Source: Chrysiogenia bacterium (GTDB lineage: Bacteria > JAGRBM01). Taken from it: DNA of 16,573 nucleotides. The translations under genes and the position numbers were made by a program. Location of the stretch: positions 1 to 16,573 of the forward strand of contig JAGRBM010000081.1 of assembly GCA_020434085.1 (NCBI GenBank), written 5' to 3'. This document shows, one piece after another, positions 1 to 6,372 of this stretch; the first letter of the stretch is position 1; each line of letters begins with the position of its first letter. The notes beneath the pieces were generated by a model. It was not told the origin of the DNA. It worked only from the letters and a program-made list of their open reading frames with translations, and searched no databases.

Positions 1-1727
1 AGTTCCGTGGGCAGGGCATTGGGGTCGACCGGCGGCATGTCCATCTCTTCGCGCAGGTCGATGATGTCCTGGCGGTCGGCTTCGTCGTCGGTGAGGTTCT
101 GCTCCCGCTTGAGCTTGCGGTCCAGGCGTTTGAGCAGGTCGATTTTGTGCGCCTCGTCCTCTGGCAGCAGGTCCGCCACCGAGCGGGTCTGGAGCACCAC
201 CTGCTTGGGAAGCGTCGCGTCGGCCTTTTCGATGGCATCGATGAGGTCGTCGACCTGCTCGCGCGTCTCGACGCTGTAGACCGCCGGAGCAGAGTTGATG
301 TTGAGCACATCCTGGGAGATCACGTCGACGCGGTCGATGGTGCCGCTGGTGGGCCGGTATTTCGATACGTCGAAATCGACCTTTGTATGGCGCGCCATCC
401 AGACCGAACCCAGGGTGAGCACCGCGACTGCGGCCAGCATCGGCTTGCGATGGCGGATGGGGAAGAGGGCGAGCTTGCGGTAGATGGGCGCGGCGCTCGC
501 CTCGCTCATTGCAAAGCCTGCGATTCCGCGGCGTTCCATCAGCATGAGCAGGGCCGGCATCATCAGCAGGATGCCGAAGCAGGCGATCAGGATGCCCGCG
601 CCGGCAAGGATGCCGAACTGGGTGTAGCCGCGAAAATGTGCGGCCATGAGAAGGAAGAACGCCGCCGCCGAAGTGAGCGAGGCATAGATGCACGAGTGCC
701 CGGTCTCCACCACAGTCAGCCGGATCGCCTCTTCCACGTCCTTACCCTGGCAGCGTTCCTCGCCGTAGCGGTTGACCAGGTGGATACAGAAATCGATGCC
801 CAGTCCGAAGAGGATCATTCCCAGGAAGGCGCTCATGGAGTTGAGACCCTTGGGGATGCTCAGGCTCGCAAGGGCGAAGACCCAGTGGACCGTCAGCGCC
901 AGCGGCGCCAGCAATGCCAGTACCGCCCAGAAGGATCTGTAGACCAGAAGGATCATCAGGACGATGAGCACGCCGGTGAGAATGCCGCCGGCCTGCACGT
1001 CGCCATCGAGGATGTCGTTCTCATGCAGAAGCCCCATGTAGGGGCCGCCGTAGCTGAGCTTGATGTCGCCGAAATCACCCGCGGCGAGGGTGTCGGCCAC
1101 CGTGTGACCGACCAGCGCGCGCACGTGACGCGCGGCCTCCACATCGTCGGGGAAGGCGCGGGGGGCCACCAGCACCAGCAGCTTTTCGCGCTTGGTGTCG
1201 GCGAAGTAGCTGAACCACTCATCGACGGCGTGTTTGTCCTTGATCTCGTCGAGGGTCTTGTCGGCCTTGCTCTCTACGCCGAGGTCGACGAAGAAGGCGC
1301 TGCGCTTGAGCTTTTCTTCCTTGAGCTTGCGCTCCATGGCCTCGACGAATTCATCGAGGTCCTCGGTGGGCATGTAGAGGAACTTGCGCTTCTCGAAGTA
1401 GTCGGTTTTGGTGCGGTAGCGGGCCTGGCGGATGAGCGGATCGGCCTCGAGCGGCGCGATCAGGCGCGAGGCGAAGTCGGCCATCTTCTCGATGGGCGCG
1501 CCCTCGATGACGACGATGAACTCGCCCAGGCCGTCGATTCTCTCGCTCAGCTCGTGCAGCCGCTGCATGGCGGGGCTGCTCTCGGGCAGCATCTCGGCGT
1601 AGTCATTGTTGATCTTGAGCTGGAAGATGCCCGGGGTGAGCGCCGCGGTGAGGATCAACGCCGCAAGCCAGATGAGGCCCGGACGGCGAATCGAGAGGGT
1701 CGCCAGCTTGTCGAGGATGCGTTGCAT
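1..1727 (-). CDS. MMPL/RND-family membrane exporter, N-terminal 575 codons (partial)
   Basis: The reading frame opens with ATG at 1727-1725 and stays open to the left edge, so the C-terminal part lies outside the window. The product begins with a short basic stretch and one hydrophobic helix (about residues 17-33). A large extracytoplasmic domain follows (about 35-235), then a run of hydrophobic helices from about residue 245 to 400. One of these contains the block GLGIDFCIHLVNRYGEER, which matches the MMPL/RND pattern in which an Asp in a membrane helix relays protons. After a cytoplasmic linker another hydrophobic helix leads into a second extracytoplasmic domain, cut by the edge. This layout is half-repeated as in RND pumps; family members usually exceed 750 residues. 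HpnN-like hopanoid or lipid transporters are the subgroup it most resembles by eye, but the substrate cannot be read from sequence. No strong Shine-Dalgarno precedes the start. It is divergent from the exported pair starting at 1999. Confidence 0.85.
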   Translation of the reverse strand, partial: MQRILDKLATLSIRRPGLIWLAALILTAALTPGIFQLKINNDYAEMLPESSPAMQRLHELSERIDGLGEFIVVIEGAPIEKMADFASRLIAPLEADPLIRQARYRTKTDYFEKRKFLYMPTEDLDEFVEAMERKLKEEKLKRSAFFVDLGVESKADKTLDEIKDKHAVDEWFSYFADTKREKLLVLVAPRAFPDDVEAARHVRALVGHTVADTLAAGDFGDIKLSYGGPYMGLLHENDILDGDVQAGGILTGVLIVLMILLVYRSFWAVLALLAPLALTVHWVFALASLSIPKGLNSMSAFLGMILFGLGIDFCIHLVNRYGEERCQGKDVEEAIRLTVVETGHSCIYASLTSAAAFFLLMAAHFRGYTQFGILAGAGILIACFGILLMMPALLMLMERRGIAGFAMSEASAAPIYRKLALFPIRHRKPMLAAVAVLTLGSVWMARHTKVDFDVSKYRPTSGTIDRVDVISQDVLNINSAPAVYSVETREQVDDLIDAIEKADATLPKQVVLQTRSVADLLPEDEAHKIDLLKRLDRKLKREQNLTDDEADRQDIIDLREEMDMPPVDPNALPTE

Positions 1728-1998
1728 GGATGTCCGTGCTGCCGTTGAATTGCCCGGTTCCGGCGAACGCGGGATTGTTGCAGCGGCCCTGATTATTGCC
1801 CCGGCAGGGGGCGCGGAGTGTGACCGGCGCCACGGAATCCCTGCCCGGGTTGCGCTACTTTAGGGGCCACGGCGCGCCTCGTCTACTAACCGACAACTCA
1901 GTCAGGTACGGCTGGCCCTGGGTCGTTTTTGCCCTGATTTCAAAGTCTTGCGTGGCTCTCGACCCCGCCCCCCGAAATGAGTAAAGATTGGCCCCGAG
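1728..1998. other. Divergent intergenic region between the exporter and the exported paralog pair
   Basis: This 271-bp stretch separates two divergently transcribed units and must hold promoters for both. I see no convincing consensus -35/-10 pair on either strand. A short G/C-rich hairpin-capable sequence (CCCC-GGCA-GGGG) lies near 1799-1811. Short open frames crossing the region have no support. Confidence 0.5.
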
Positions 1999-3591
1999 AT
2001 GAAACGCACAACCTTGAAACCAGCCATCACTGTCGTATTGAGCAGCCTGGCCGCCCTTGTCCTGGGAGCGGCCGTTTCCCCGGTTCGGCTCGCGCCCGAT
2101 CAGATCGTGCGCAAGCACCCTGAACTGGCCTTCTGGCGCATGGGGCTTCCCTACGGTTCCGAAGCAGGGACCGAGCCCGCCCCGCGCGCCTTTGAGGAGA
2201 TCGGCGGCTTCCTGCACATGACCGATGCCATGCGCGAGGCCGTCGACCGCCAGAGCGAGAAATTCGCCGAGCTGATCGAGGTGCGCGACGACCTCATCCG
2301 CCTGGACTTCGAGGACTTCTTTGAGCGCGACCACCCGCTGTTTTTCAACAAGCGCACCGGCGAGCGTGCCATCCGCGTCGAGGGCCTGTGGAACGACCGC
2401 GACCAGTACGACCTGTTCATCGGGAACCTGCCCTTCAACCAGCAGCGCCCGGTTCGCATGGGCAACCTGGCGGCGGAGTTCTCGGTCAAATACAGCGCCA
2501 CCAACGAAGACGCCGTGCTGCTCAACACCAACGGTCACTTCGACATGGGCACCATGCTCTACCGCGAAATGCTCGAGAGCTGGCAGGTTCTGCAGACCCA
2601 GATGGACCGCAACCGCATCTTCACCGAGGAGTGGAACAAGAAAGTCTCCCTTTCGGGCGTGGGCATGGGCCCGGGCCTGGATGAGGACGACATCGAGGTC
2701 CTCTCGCAGATCTACGCCAGCATTCCCAACGTCATCGACGTCGTTTCGAAGTTCATGACCGTTGAGGACGTCGTCGACCTGGCCAAGGCCGTCAACGGTG
2801 AAGACGTCACGGAGCTGAACTGGACGCTCAAGCTCGACATGGAGAAGTTCGAGGAGTTCTATCCCGAGACCCTGGGCGAACTGGCCCTGCTGCTCGAAAA
2901 GGTGAGCTTCAATACGGTGCTGCGCACGGAATCGGGCGGCTCGCTCGCGCGGATTTCCTACAGCAACGAAAATCACCTGCTCGCCGTCCACATGCTGCTG
3001 CGCGATGGCGGCGTGGTCGTCGCCGACGCCGACGGCGTTCCGACGGATGAGACCGTCAACCCGGCCAGCGTGAAGTCGCTTTCCTATGTTGCGCAAACAA
3101 ATGTGGTCGCCCACTTCCTTGGACTCCGTTTCTACATCGACAACCTGCCCATCGAGTGCACGTACCGCGCGGCCAGCGACTGGGACGCCGACAAGCGCCT
3201 CTCGAAGTTCCGGTTGCAGTTCCGCAAGGCGCCCGAAATTCACGCCGAGGGCGCGCTGTTCTACATCTTCCCTGCGGGGATGGTGAACTTCCTGAGCTTC
3301 GGCACCATGATCGGCGATGCCGAGGACTTCTTCGCCGGTATGGTGGAGGGCAACGACCGCGCCGGCGCCGTGCTCGACCTGGAGTTCATGGAATCCCAGG
3401 GCTATCACCGGCTTCGCGGCGACCTCACCGTGGAAGTCCCCTACAAGGCCATCAGCCCCATCGCGCGTGAATTCATCCAGCGCGAGTGGGACGACATCGG
3501 CAGCCCCTCCAGCGAGGAAAGCTTGCGCCTCATCGACGATCTCCGGATCGCCCTGCGCAAGGACTTTGAGAAGATCGACCCACGCAGGTGA
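1999..3591 (+). CDS. Exported protein of unrecognised family, paralog 1 (530 aa)
   Basis: I do not recognise this family. The N-terminus has the form of a signal peptide or uncleaved anchor: MKR, then a hydrophobic stretch to about residue 25 with a plausible cleavage site near GAA. The mature part has no further obvious membrane helix. It aligns by eye over its whole length with the next gene. Shared blocks include W46-R...LP-GSEA, HP-FF-K-TGERA (TGER at 120-123), MGNLA-E-S, SW-V...QM, REW after ISPIA (485-497) and a C-terminal DDLR...DF..IDPR. It contains one cysteine (residue 387), and that position is conserved in the paralog. Its TGA overlaps the next gene's GTG by four bases (GTGA), indicating translational coupling. 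Start chosen at the ATG that supplies the signal sequence; the ribosome site is weak. Divergence from an MMPL/RND exporter suggests an envelope role, which is inference. Confidence 0.8.
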   Translation: MKRTTLKPAITVVLSSLAALVLGAAVSPVRLAPDQIVRKHPELAFWRMGLPYGSEAGTEPAPRAFEEIGGFLHMTDAMREAVDRQSEKFAELIEVRDDLIRLDFEDFFERDHPLFFNKRTGERAIRVEGLWNDRDQYDLFIGNLPFNQQRPVRMGNLAAEFSVKYSATNEDAVLLNTNGHFDMGTMLYREMLESWQVLQTQMDRNRIFTEEWNKKVSLSGVGMGPGLDEDDIEVLSQIYASIPNVIDVVSKFMTVEDVVDLAKAVNGEDVTELNWTLKLDMEKFEEFYPETLGELALLLEKVSFNTVLRTESGGSLARISYSNENHLLAVHMLLRDGGVVVADADGVPTDETVNPASVKSLSYVAQTNVVAHFLGLRFYIDNLPIECTYRAASDWDADKRLSKFRLQFRKAPEIHAEGALFYIFPAGMVNFLSFGTMIGDAEDFFAGMVEGNDRAGAVLDLEFMESQGYHRLRGDLTVEVPYKAISPIAREFIQREWDDIGSPSSEESLRLIDDLRIALRKDFEKIDPRR

Positions 3592-5231
3592 GCAAACGCT
3601 TCCAACGCAGGCCCGGCAGGGCGCGGCGGCCCTCGGGTCTTCGCGTCTCGCTGCTGGCGTGCGCTCTGGCGCTGTGCCTGCCTGCGGCCGGGGCGCTCGC
3701 GCGGCGCACCATGCCACAGGAACTGGCGCGCTTTCCCGAGCGCCTGGGCTACTGGCGCACCATTCTGCCCTTCGGCTCCGAAGCGCCGGGCGACCCCACC
3801 GACCGCGCCTTTGACGAGATCGAGGAGCTCATTTCGCTGGTCCGCGAGATGCGCCTGGCCCTCGACCGCAATCCCGAGCAGACAAAGGCGCTCATCGACC
3901 TGCGCAACGCATTCATCAAGCTCGACCTGGACGAGGTGATGGAGAACCATCCCTACTTCTTCACCAAGCCCACCGGCGAGCGGGCCATGCGCATCGTGGG
4001 CACGTGGAAGAAGCCGGAATACGAGATCCAGCTCGGCGACGTGGAACTCTACCCCGCGCCGCCGCCCCAGATGGGGAACCTGGCCGGAGAGATTTCCTTC
4101 TCGCGCAACCGCTTCATTCCCGAGAGCATCAAGATGCGCTCGCACGCGCGGCTGGACCTGGGGCCGCTGCTCTTTCGCGAGCTGCTCGATAGCTGGGCCG
4201 TGTTCAACTACCAGATGGCGCAAAGCCGCATTCGCGCCGAGAAGTGGGCCGCGAAGGTGAAGATCCCAGGCGACGCCCTGGGCCCCAACGTGGACGAAGG
4301 CGACCGCGAGGCCTACGGCCAGTGGATGGCCAGCTTCCCCAAGACCGCCAGGCTGCTGCGTGAATTCGCGGTGGTCGACGACGTCGTGACCTTCCCGCCC
4401 ACGGAGACCTTCGGTGACGCGACCTGGTTCAATCTCAACCTGCACATGGACACAGAGGCCTTCTCGCGGATCTACCCCAAGACCTACATCGAGCTGAAGT
4501 TCTTCTTCGAGCGCGTGACCTGGTCGGGCGCCTTTCGCACCAAAGACGGTGGCGAGTTCCTGCAGCTCGGCTACAACGCGGCCACGCGCAGCTTCTGGGT
4601 AAAGATGTTGCTCAAGGACGGCGGCATCGCCGTGACCGACGGTCTGGGAAGCCCGACGGGCAGGGTGCTCAGCCCGGTGGAGGTGAACGACCTCGAATAC
4701 ACCGTGGGCATCAATGCCCACGTGGACTTCTACGGCCTGGATCTCGACATCCGCGGTTTCCCCCTCGACTGCAAGTATATCGGCCCGCAGGACTGGTCGG
4801 TGGACGCCCGCCAGGCGGAGTTCGCCGTGCGCTACCACCGGCCGCCCACGGTGAAGGTCTCGGGCGCCTACTACAACCTGTTTCCCACCTGGTTCATCGA
4901 CATGATCATCCCCGGCACGCTTGAGGAGCGCTTCACGACCTTCTTCACCCTGATGGCGCGCGGCAACGGCGGCGACGGGGTGATGAGCCTGATCGACTTC
5001 GAGGAAGCCCACGGCCAGCACCGCATGGCCGGCGAGCTCTCGCTGGAATTGCCCTACCAGATCATCAGCCCGGTCGCGAAGTGGGTCATCGAGCGCGAAT
5101 GGGCCGAGCTGACCGAGCGTCCCGACCCCCAGGCCCGCCGCCTGCTGGACGACCTGCGCCTCGCCATCCTCGAAGACTTCCAGCGCATCGACCCGAGAAA
5201 AGAACCGGGCAAATATTACCCGGGCAAGTGA
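3588..5231 (+). CDS. Exported protein of unrecognised family, paralog 2 (547 aa)
   Basis: This is a full-length paralog of the preceding gene, probably from tandem duplication. A GTG start inside the upstream stop (GTGA) is preferred over later ATGs because it supplies a complete signal peptide: an Arg/Lys-rich N-region (residues 3-19), a hydrophobic core (20-34) and an ALA cleavage site before Arg39. Shared blocks are W56-R..LP-GSEA, TGER at 129-132, ISPVAKWVIEREW (493-505) and LLDDLR...DF-RIDPR, followed by a short Lys/Pro-rich tail absent from paralog 1. The only cysteine outside the signal peptide is residue 395, in the same context (small residues-acid-Cys-basic/Thr-Tyr) as Cys387 of the neighbour. 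No lipobox, catalytic motif or known domain is visible. A strong intrinsic terminator begins 13 bases after the stop, so the two paralogs form a complete two-gene unit. Confidence 0.8.
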   Translation: MSKRFQRRPGRARRPSGLRVSLLACALALCLPAAGALARRTMPQELARFPERLGYWRTILPFGSEAPGDPTDRAFDEIEELISLVREMRLALDRNPEQTKALIDLRNAFIKLDLDEVMENHPYFFTKPTGERAMRIVGTWKKPEYEIQLGDVELYPAPPPQMGNLAGEISFSRNRFIPESIKMRSHARLDLGPLLFRELLDSWAVFNYQMAQSRIRAEKWAAKVKIPGDALGPNVDEGDREAYGQWMASFPKTARLLREFAVVDDVVTFPPTETFGDATWFNLNLHMDTEAFSRIYPKTYIELKFFFERVTWSGAFRTKDGGEFLQLGYNAATRSFWVKMLLKDGGIAVTDGLGSPTGRVLSPVEVNDLEYTVGINAHVDFYGLDLDIRGFPLDCKYIGPQDWSVDARQAEFAVRYHRPPTVKVSGAYYNLFPTWFIDMIIPGTLEERFTTFFTLMARGNGGDGVMSLIDFEEAHGQHRMAGELSLELPYQIISPVAKWVIEREWAELTERPDPQARRLLDDLRLAILEDFQRIDPRKEPGKYYPGK

Positions 5232-5244
5232 ACCGCGTTCGCCC

Positions 5245-5276
5245 AAAAACGGGCCCCATTCGGGGCCCGTTTTTTT
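5245..5276 (+). terminator. Intrinsic terminator after the exported paralog pair
   Basis: A perfect 13-bp stem (5245-5257 with 5262-5274), with a G/C-rich core GGGCCCC, closes over a four-base loop (ATTC) and runs into seven T residues at 5270-5276. The A-run on the 5' side means it could also terminate transcription arriving on the minus strand. Confidence 0.93.
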
Positions 5277-5287
5277 GTGACAATGTG

Positions 5288-5347
5288 CGGGTCATCTCGG
5301 TCCATCTTGGGTCATTACGGGTCAAAGCGGGTCATCTTGGGTCACGG
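5288..5347. repeat. Six direct repeats with a 10-bp period
   Basis: Six contiguous decamers begin at 5288, 5298, 5308, 5318, 5328 and 5338, with consensus YGGGTCATCT. Units 1 and 5 are identical (CGGGTCATCT); the others carry one to four changes, and GGGTCA is exact in five of six. The period equals about one helical turn, so all copies would face the same side of the DNA. The array sits just past the terminator and about 200 bp upstream of the gene at 5548. It could be a regulator-binding array or simply a short tandem repeat from slippage. Confidence 0.8.
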
Positions 5348-5398
5348 GCGGTTGCGCATCCGCAAGAAATTCCCACAATGAAGAAGAGGAATGACCGC

Positions 5399-5538
5399 CC
5401 CTGCTCCCCCCTCGGGGGAGCTGTCACCGAAGGTGACTGAGGGGGTGGTCGAGGCTGCACGCCGCAGCGCTGATCGCCGTCTGCACGACCCCCTCAGTCC
5501 GACCGGGCCGGACAGCTCCCCCGGGAGGGGGAGCAGGG
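5399..5538. repeat. Palindromic repeat element, copy 1 (about 140 bp inverted repeat)
   Basis: The two arms, 5399-5446 and 5488-5538, are inverted copies bounded by CCCTGCTC and GAGCAGGG. Their inner edges are CTGAGGGGGT and ACCCCCTCAG, with a 41-bp spacer between. Each arm contains two hairpins: an outer 8-bp stem GCTCCCCC/GGGGGAGC (5403-5421 and 5515-5534) and an inner stem (GTCACC-GAA-GGTGAC at 5423-5437; GTCCG/CGGAC at 5497-5513). A second copy lies at 6045-6180. No transposase or direct target duplication is evident. This is a small non-coding palindromic family, MITE- or REPIN-like in form. It ends ten bases before the start codon of the next gene. Confidence 0.9.
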
Positions 5539-5547
5539 AAGGAACAC

Positions 5548-6249
5548 ATGAACACCCGCGCACTCGCCAGAGACCTCCTCGAAGACTTCGCGCAAACCCG
5601 CGGTCCGCTCATGCGCAATCCCGCGTGGGCGGTGATGCGTGCGATTGCGCTGGCGATGCTCGCGCAGATCCTTCGCGAGGCCCGCGACCCGAATCTCCGC
5701 GTGATGGCGGCCGGGGCGCTGGAAACACACACCGGCGCGGCGCCCTCGAAGCGCGGGGCCAGCAAGAAGGAATGGGCCGTTGCGAGTGCACTCTTCGCCG
5801 ACGTGGTGCGGGTGGCGGTGGCGCAGGTAGATGAACTCACAAAGCGCGAGGCGCTTGCCGACCTGCTGGCCGGTGACGACGAGAGCGATCCCTTCGAGCG
5901 CTACTGGAAGTGGCTTCCGACTGCGACGATCTTCGCTACGCTCCTTGAGGGGCCGACGATTGCGTTGCAGCTCCAGGCTGCCAGGTGGATCCTGTCGCGG
6001 AGCCGCGCGCTGGCGGAGAGGGTGGGCTACGGAAAGCCAACCATCCCTGCTCCCCCTGCGGGGGAGCTGTCCCCGAAGGGGACTGAGGGGGTGCCGGGAG
6101 CTGCGCAAAAGAAATCCGATCGTCCTGCCGCGACCCCCTCAGCCGCCTGCGGCGGCAGCTCCCCCGGAGGGGGAGCAGGGCGGAGCTGCGTTCACGACCG
6201 CCGCCGTGACGCGCTCTTGGGGCAAGAAAAAAATATTTGGAAACTGTAA
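5548..6249 (+). CDS. Hypothetical protein with palindromic-element-derived C-terminus (233 aa)
   Basis: I do not recognise this protein. The ATG at 5548 has a good ribosome site (AAGGA) about six bases upstream, just outside palindromic element copy 1. Residues 1 to about 165 look like a genuine mostly helical, Ala-rich soluble protein (for example an Arg/Leu/Ala-rich region at 30-45 and an acidic patch ending in FERYWKW near 115). From about residue 166 the frame passes through element copy 2, and the product becomes a low-complexity Pro/Gly/Ser stretch (PAPPAGELSPKGTEG...). A short unrelated tail ends at the TAA at 6247-6249. The natural stop has therefore probably been displaced or lost, and the gene may be a decaying remnant. 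An alternative is that no functional protein is made; a long minus-strand frame over the same bases looks like a shadow. Confidence 0.5.
   Translation: MNTRALARDLLEDFAQTRGPLMRNPAWAVMRAIALAMLAQILREARDPNLRVMAAGALETHTGAAPSKRGASKKEWAVASALFADVVRVAVAQVDELTKREALADLLAGDDESDPFERYWKWLPTATIFATLLEGPTIALQLQAARWILSRSRALAERVGYGKPTIPAPPAGELSPKGTEGVPGAAQKKSDRPAATPSAACGGSSPGGGAGRSCVHDRRRDALLGQEKNIWKL
6045..6180. repeat. Palindromic repeat element, copy 2, inside a reading frame
   Basis: The arms 6045-6092 and 6133-6180 have the same boundaries as copy 1 (CCCTGCTC ... GAGCAGGG; inner edges CTGAGGGGGT and ACCCCCTCAG) and a 40-bp spacer. The spacers of the two copies are only partly alike (both contain CTGC and GATCG at matching places). 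Outer stems are GCTCCCCC/GGGGGAGC at 6049-6067 and 6158-6176. Inner stems are GTCCCC-GAA-GGGGAC (6069-6083) and GCCGCC-TGC-GGCGGC (6142-6156). The inner stems differ in sequence from copy 1 but remain paired. The copy carries no stop codon in the frame of the gene at 5548. Confidence 0.9.
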
Positions 6250-6360
6250 ACGAGATTGGAGAGAGAAAAACACGGAGACGAGCAACCAGCCATTCACCGA
6301 TGTAACCCGCGCGGCACCGGGCTTCCCACGCCGGTTCCGGCGAAATACCCTGCGCGTAGC

Positions 6361-6365
6361 GGAGG
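6361..6365 (+). promoter_or_regulatory. Ribosome binding site that sets the ndh start
   Basis: GGAGG lies seven bases before the ATG at 6373. It decides the start against a longer in-frame extension beginning at 6256, whose extra 39 residues lack family resemblance. Confidence 0.85.
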
Positions 6366-6372
6366 AAAAACC

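Noticed and set aside
147-1748. 533-residue open frame on the plus strand
   Set aside because: It is antisense to the exporter gene. Its His/Glu/Asp-rich composition is typical of a GC-rich shadow frame, while the opposite strand shows membrane helices and RND motifs.
1855-3717. 620-residue open frame on the minus strand
   Set aside because: It is antisense to paralog 1; the sense strand has a signal peptide and full-length similarity to the neighbouring gene.
3441-5246. 601-residue open frame on the minus strand
   Set aside because: It is antisense to paralog 2 and would run through the terminator stem; it is a shadow of high GC at third positions.
5288-5347. CRISPR array
   Set aside because: The decamers are contiguous, far too short, have no spacers and no cas genes nearby.
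5378-5440. Short frame MKKRNDRPCSPLGG... upstream of element copy 1
   Set aside because: It is about 20 codons, mostly element sequence, with no clear ribosome site; not supported as a gene.
5494-6108. 204-residue minus-strand frame over the hypothetical gene
   Set aside because: It starts inside element copy 2, ends in copy 1 and lacks a ribosome site; the plus-strand frame has AAGGA and a more protein-like composition, although neither is certain.
6256-6372. 39-residue N-terminal extension of ndh
   Set aside because: There is no family resemblance, and GGAGG is correctly placed before the ATG at 6373.
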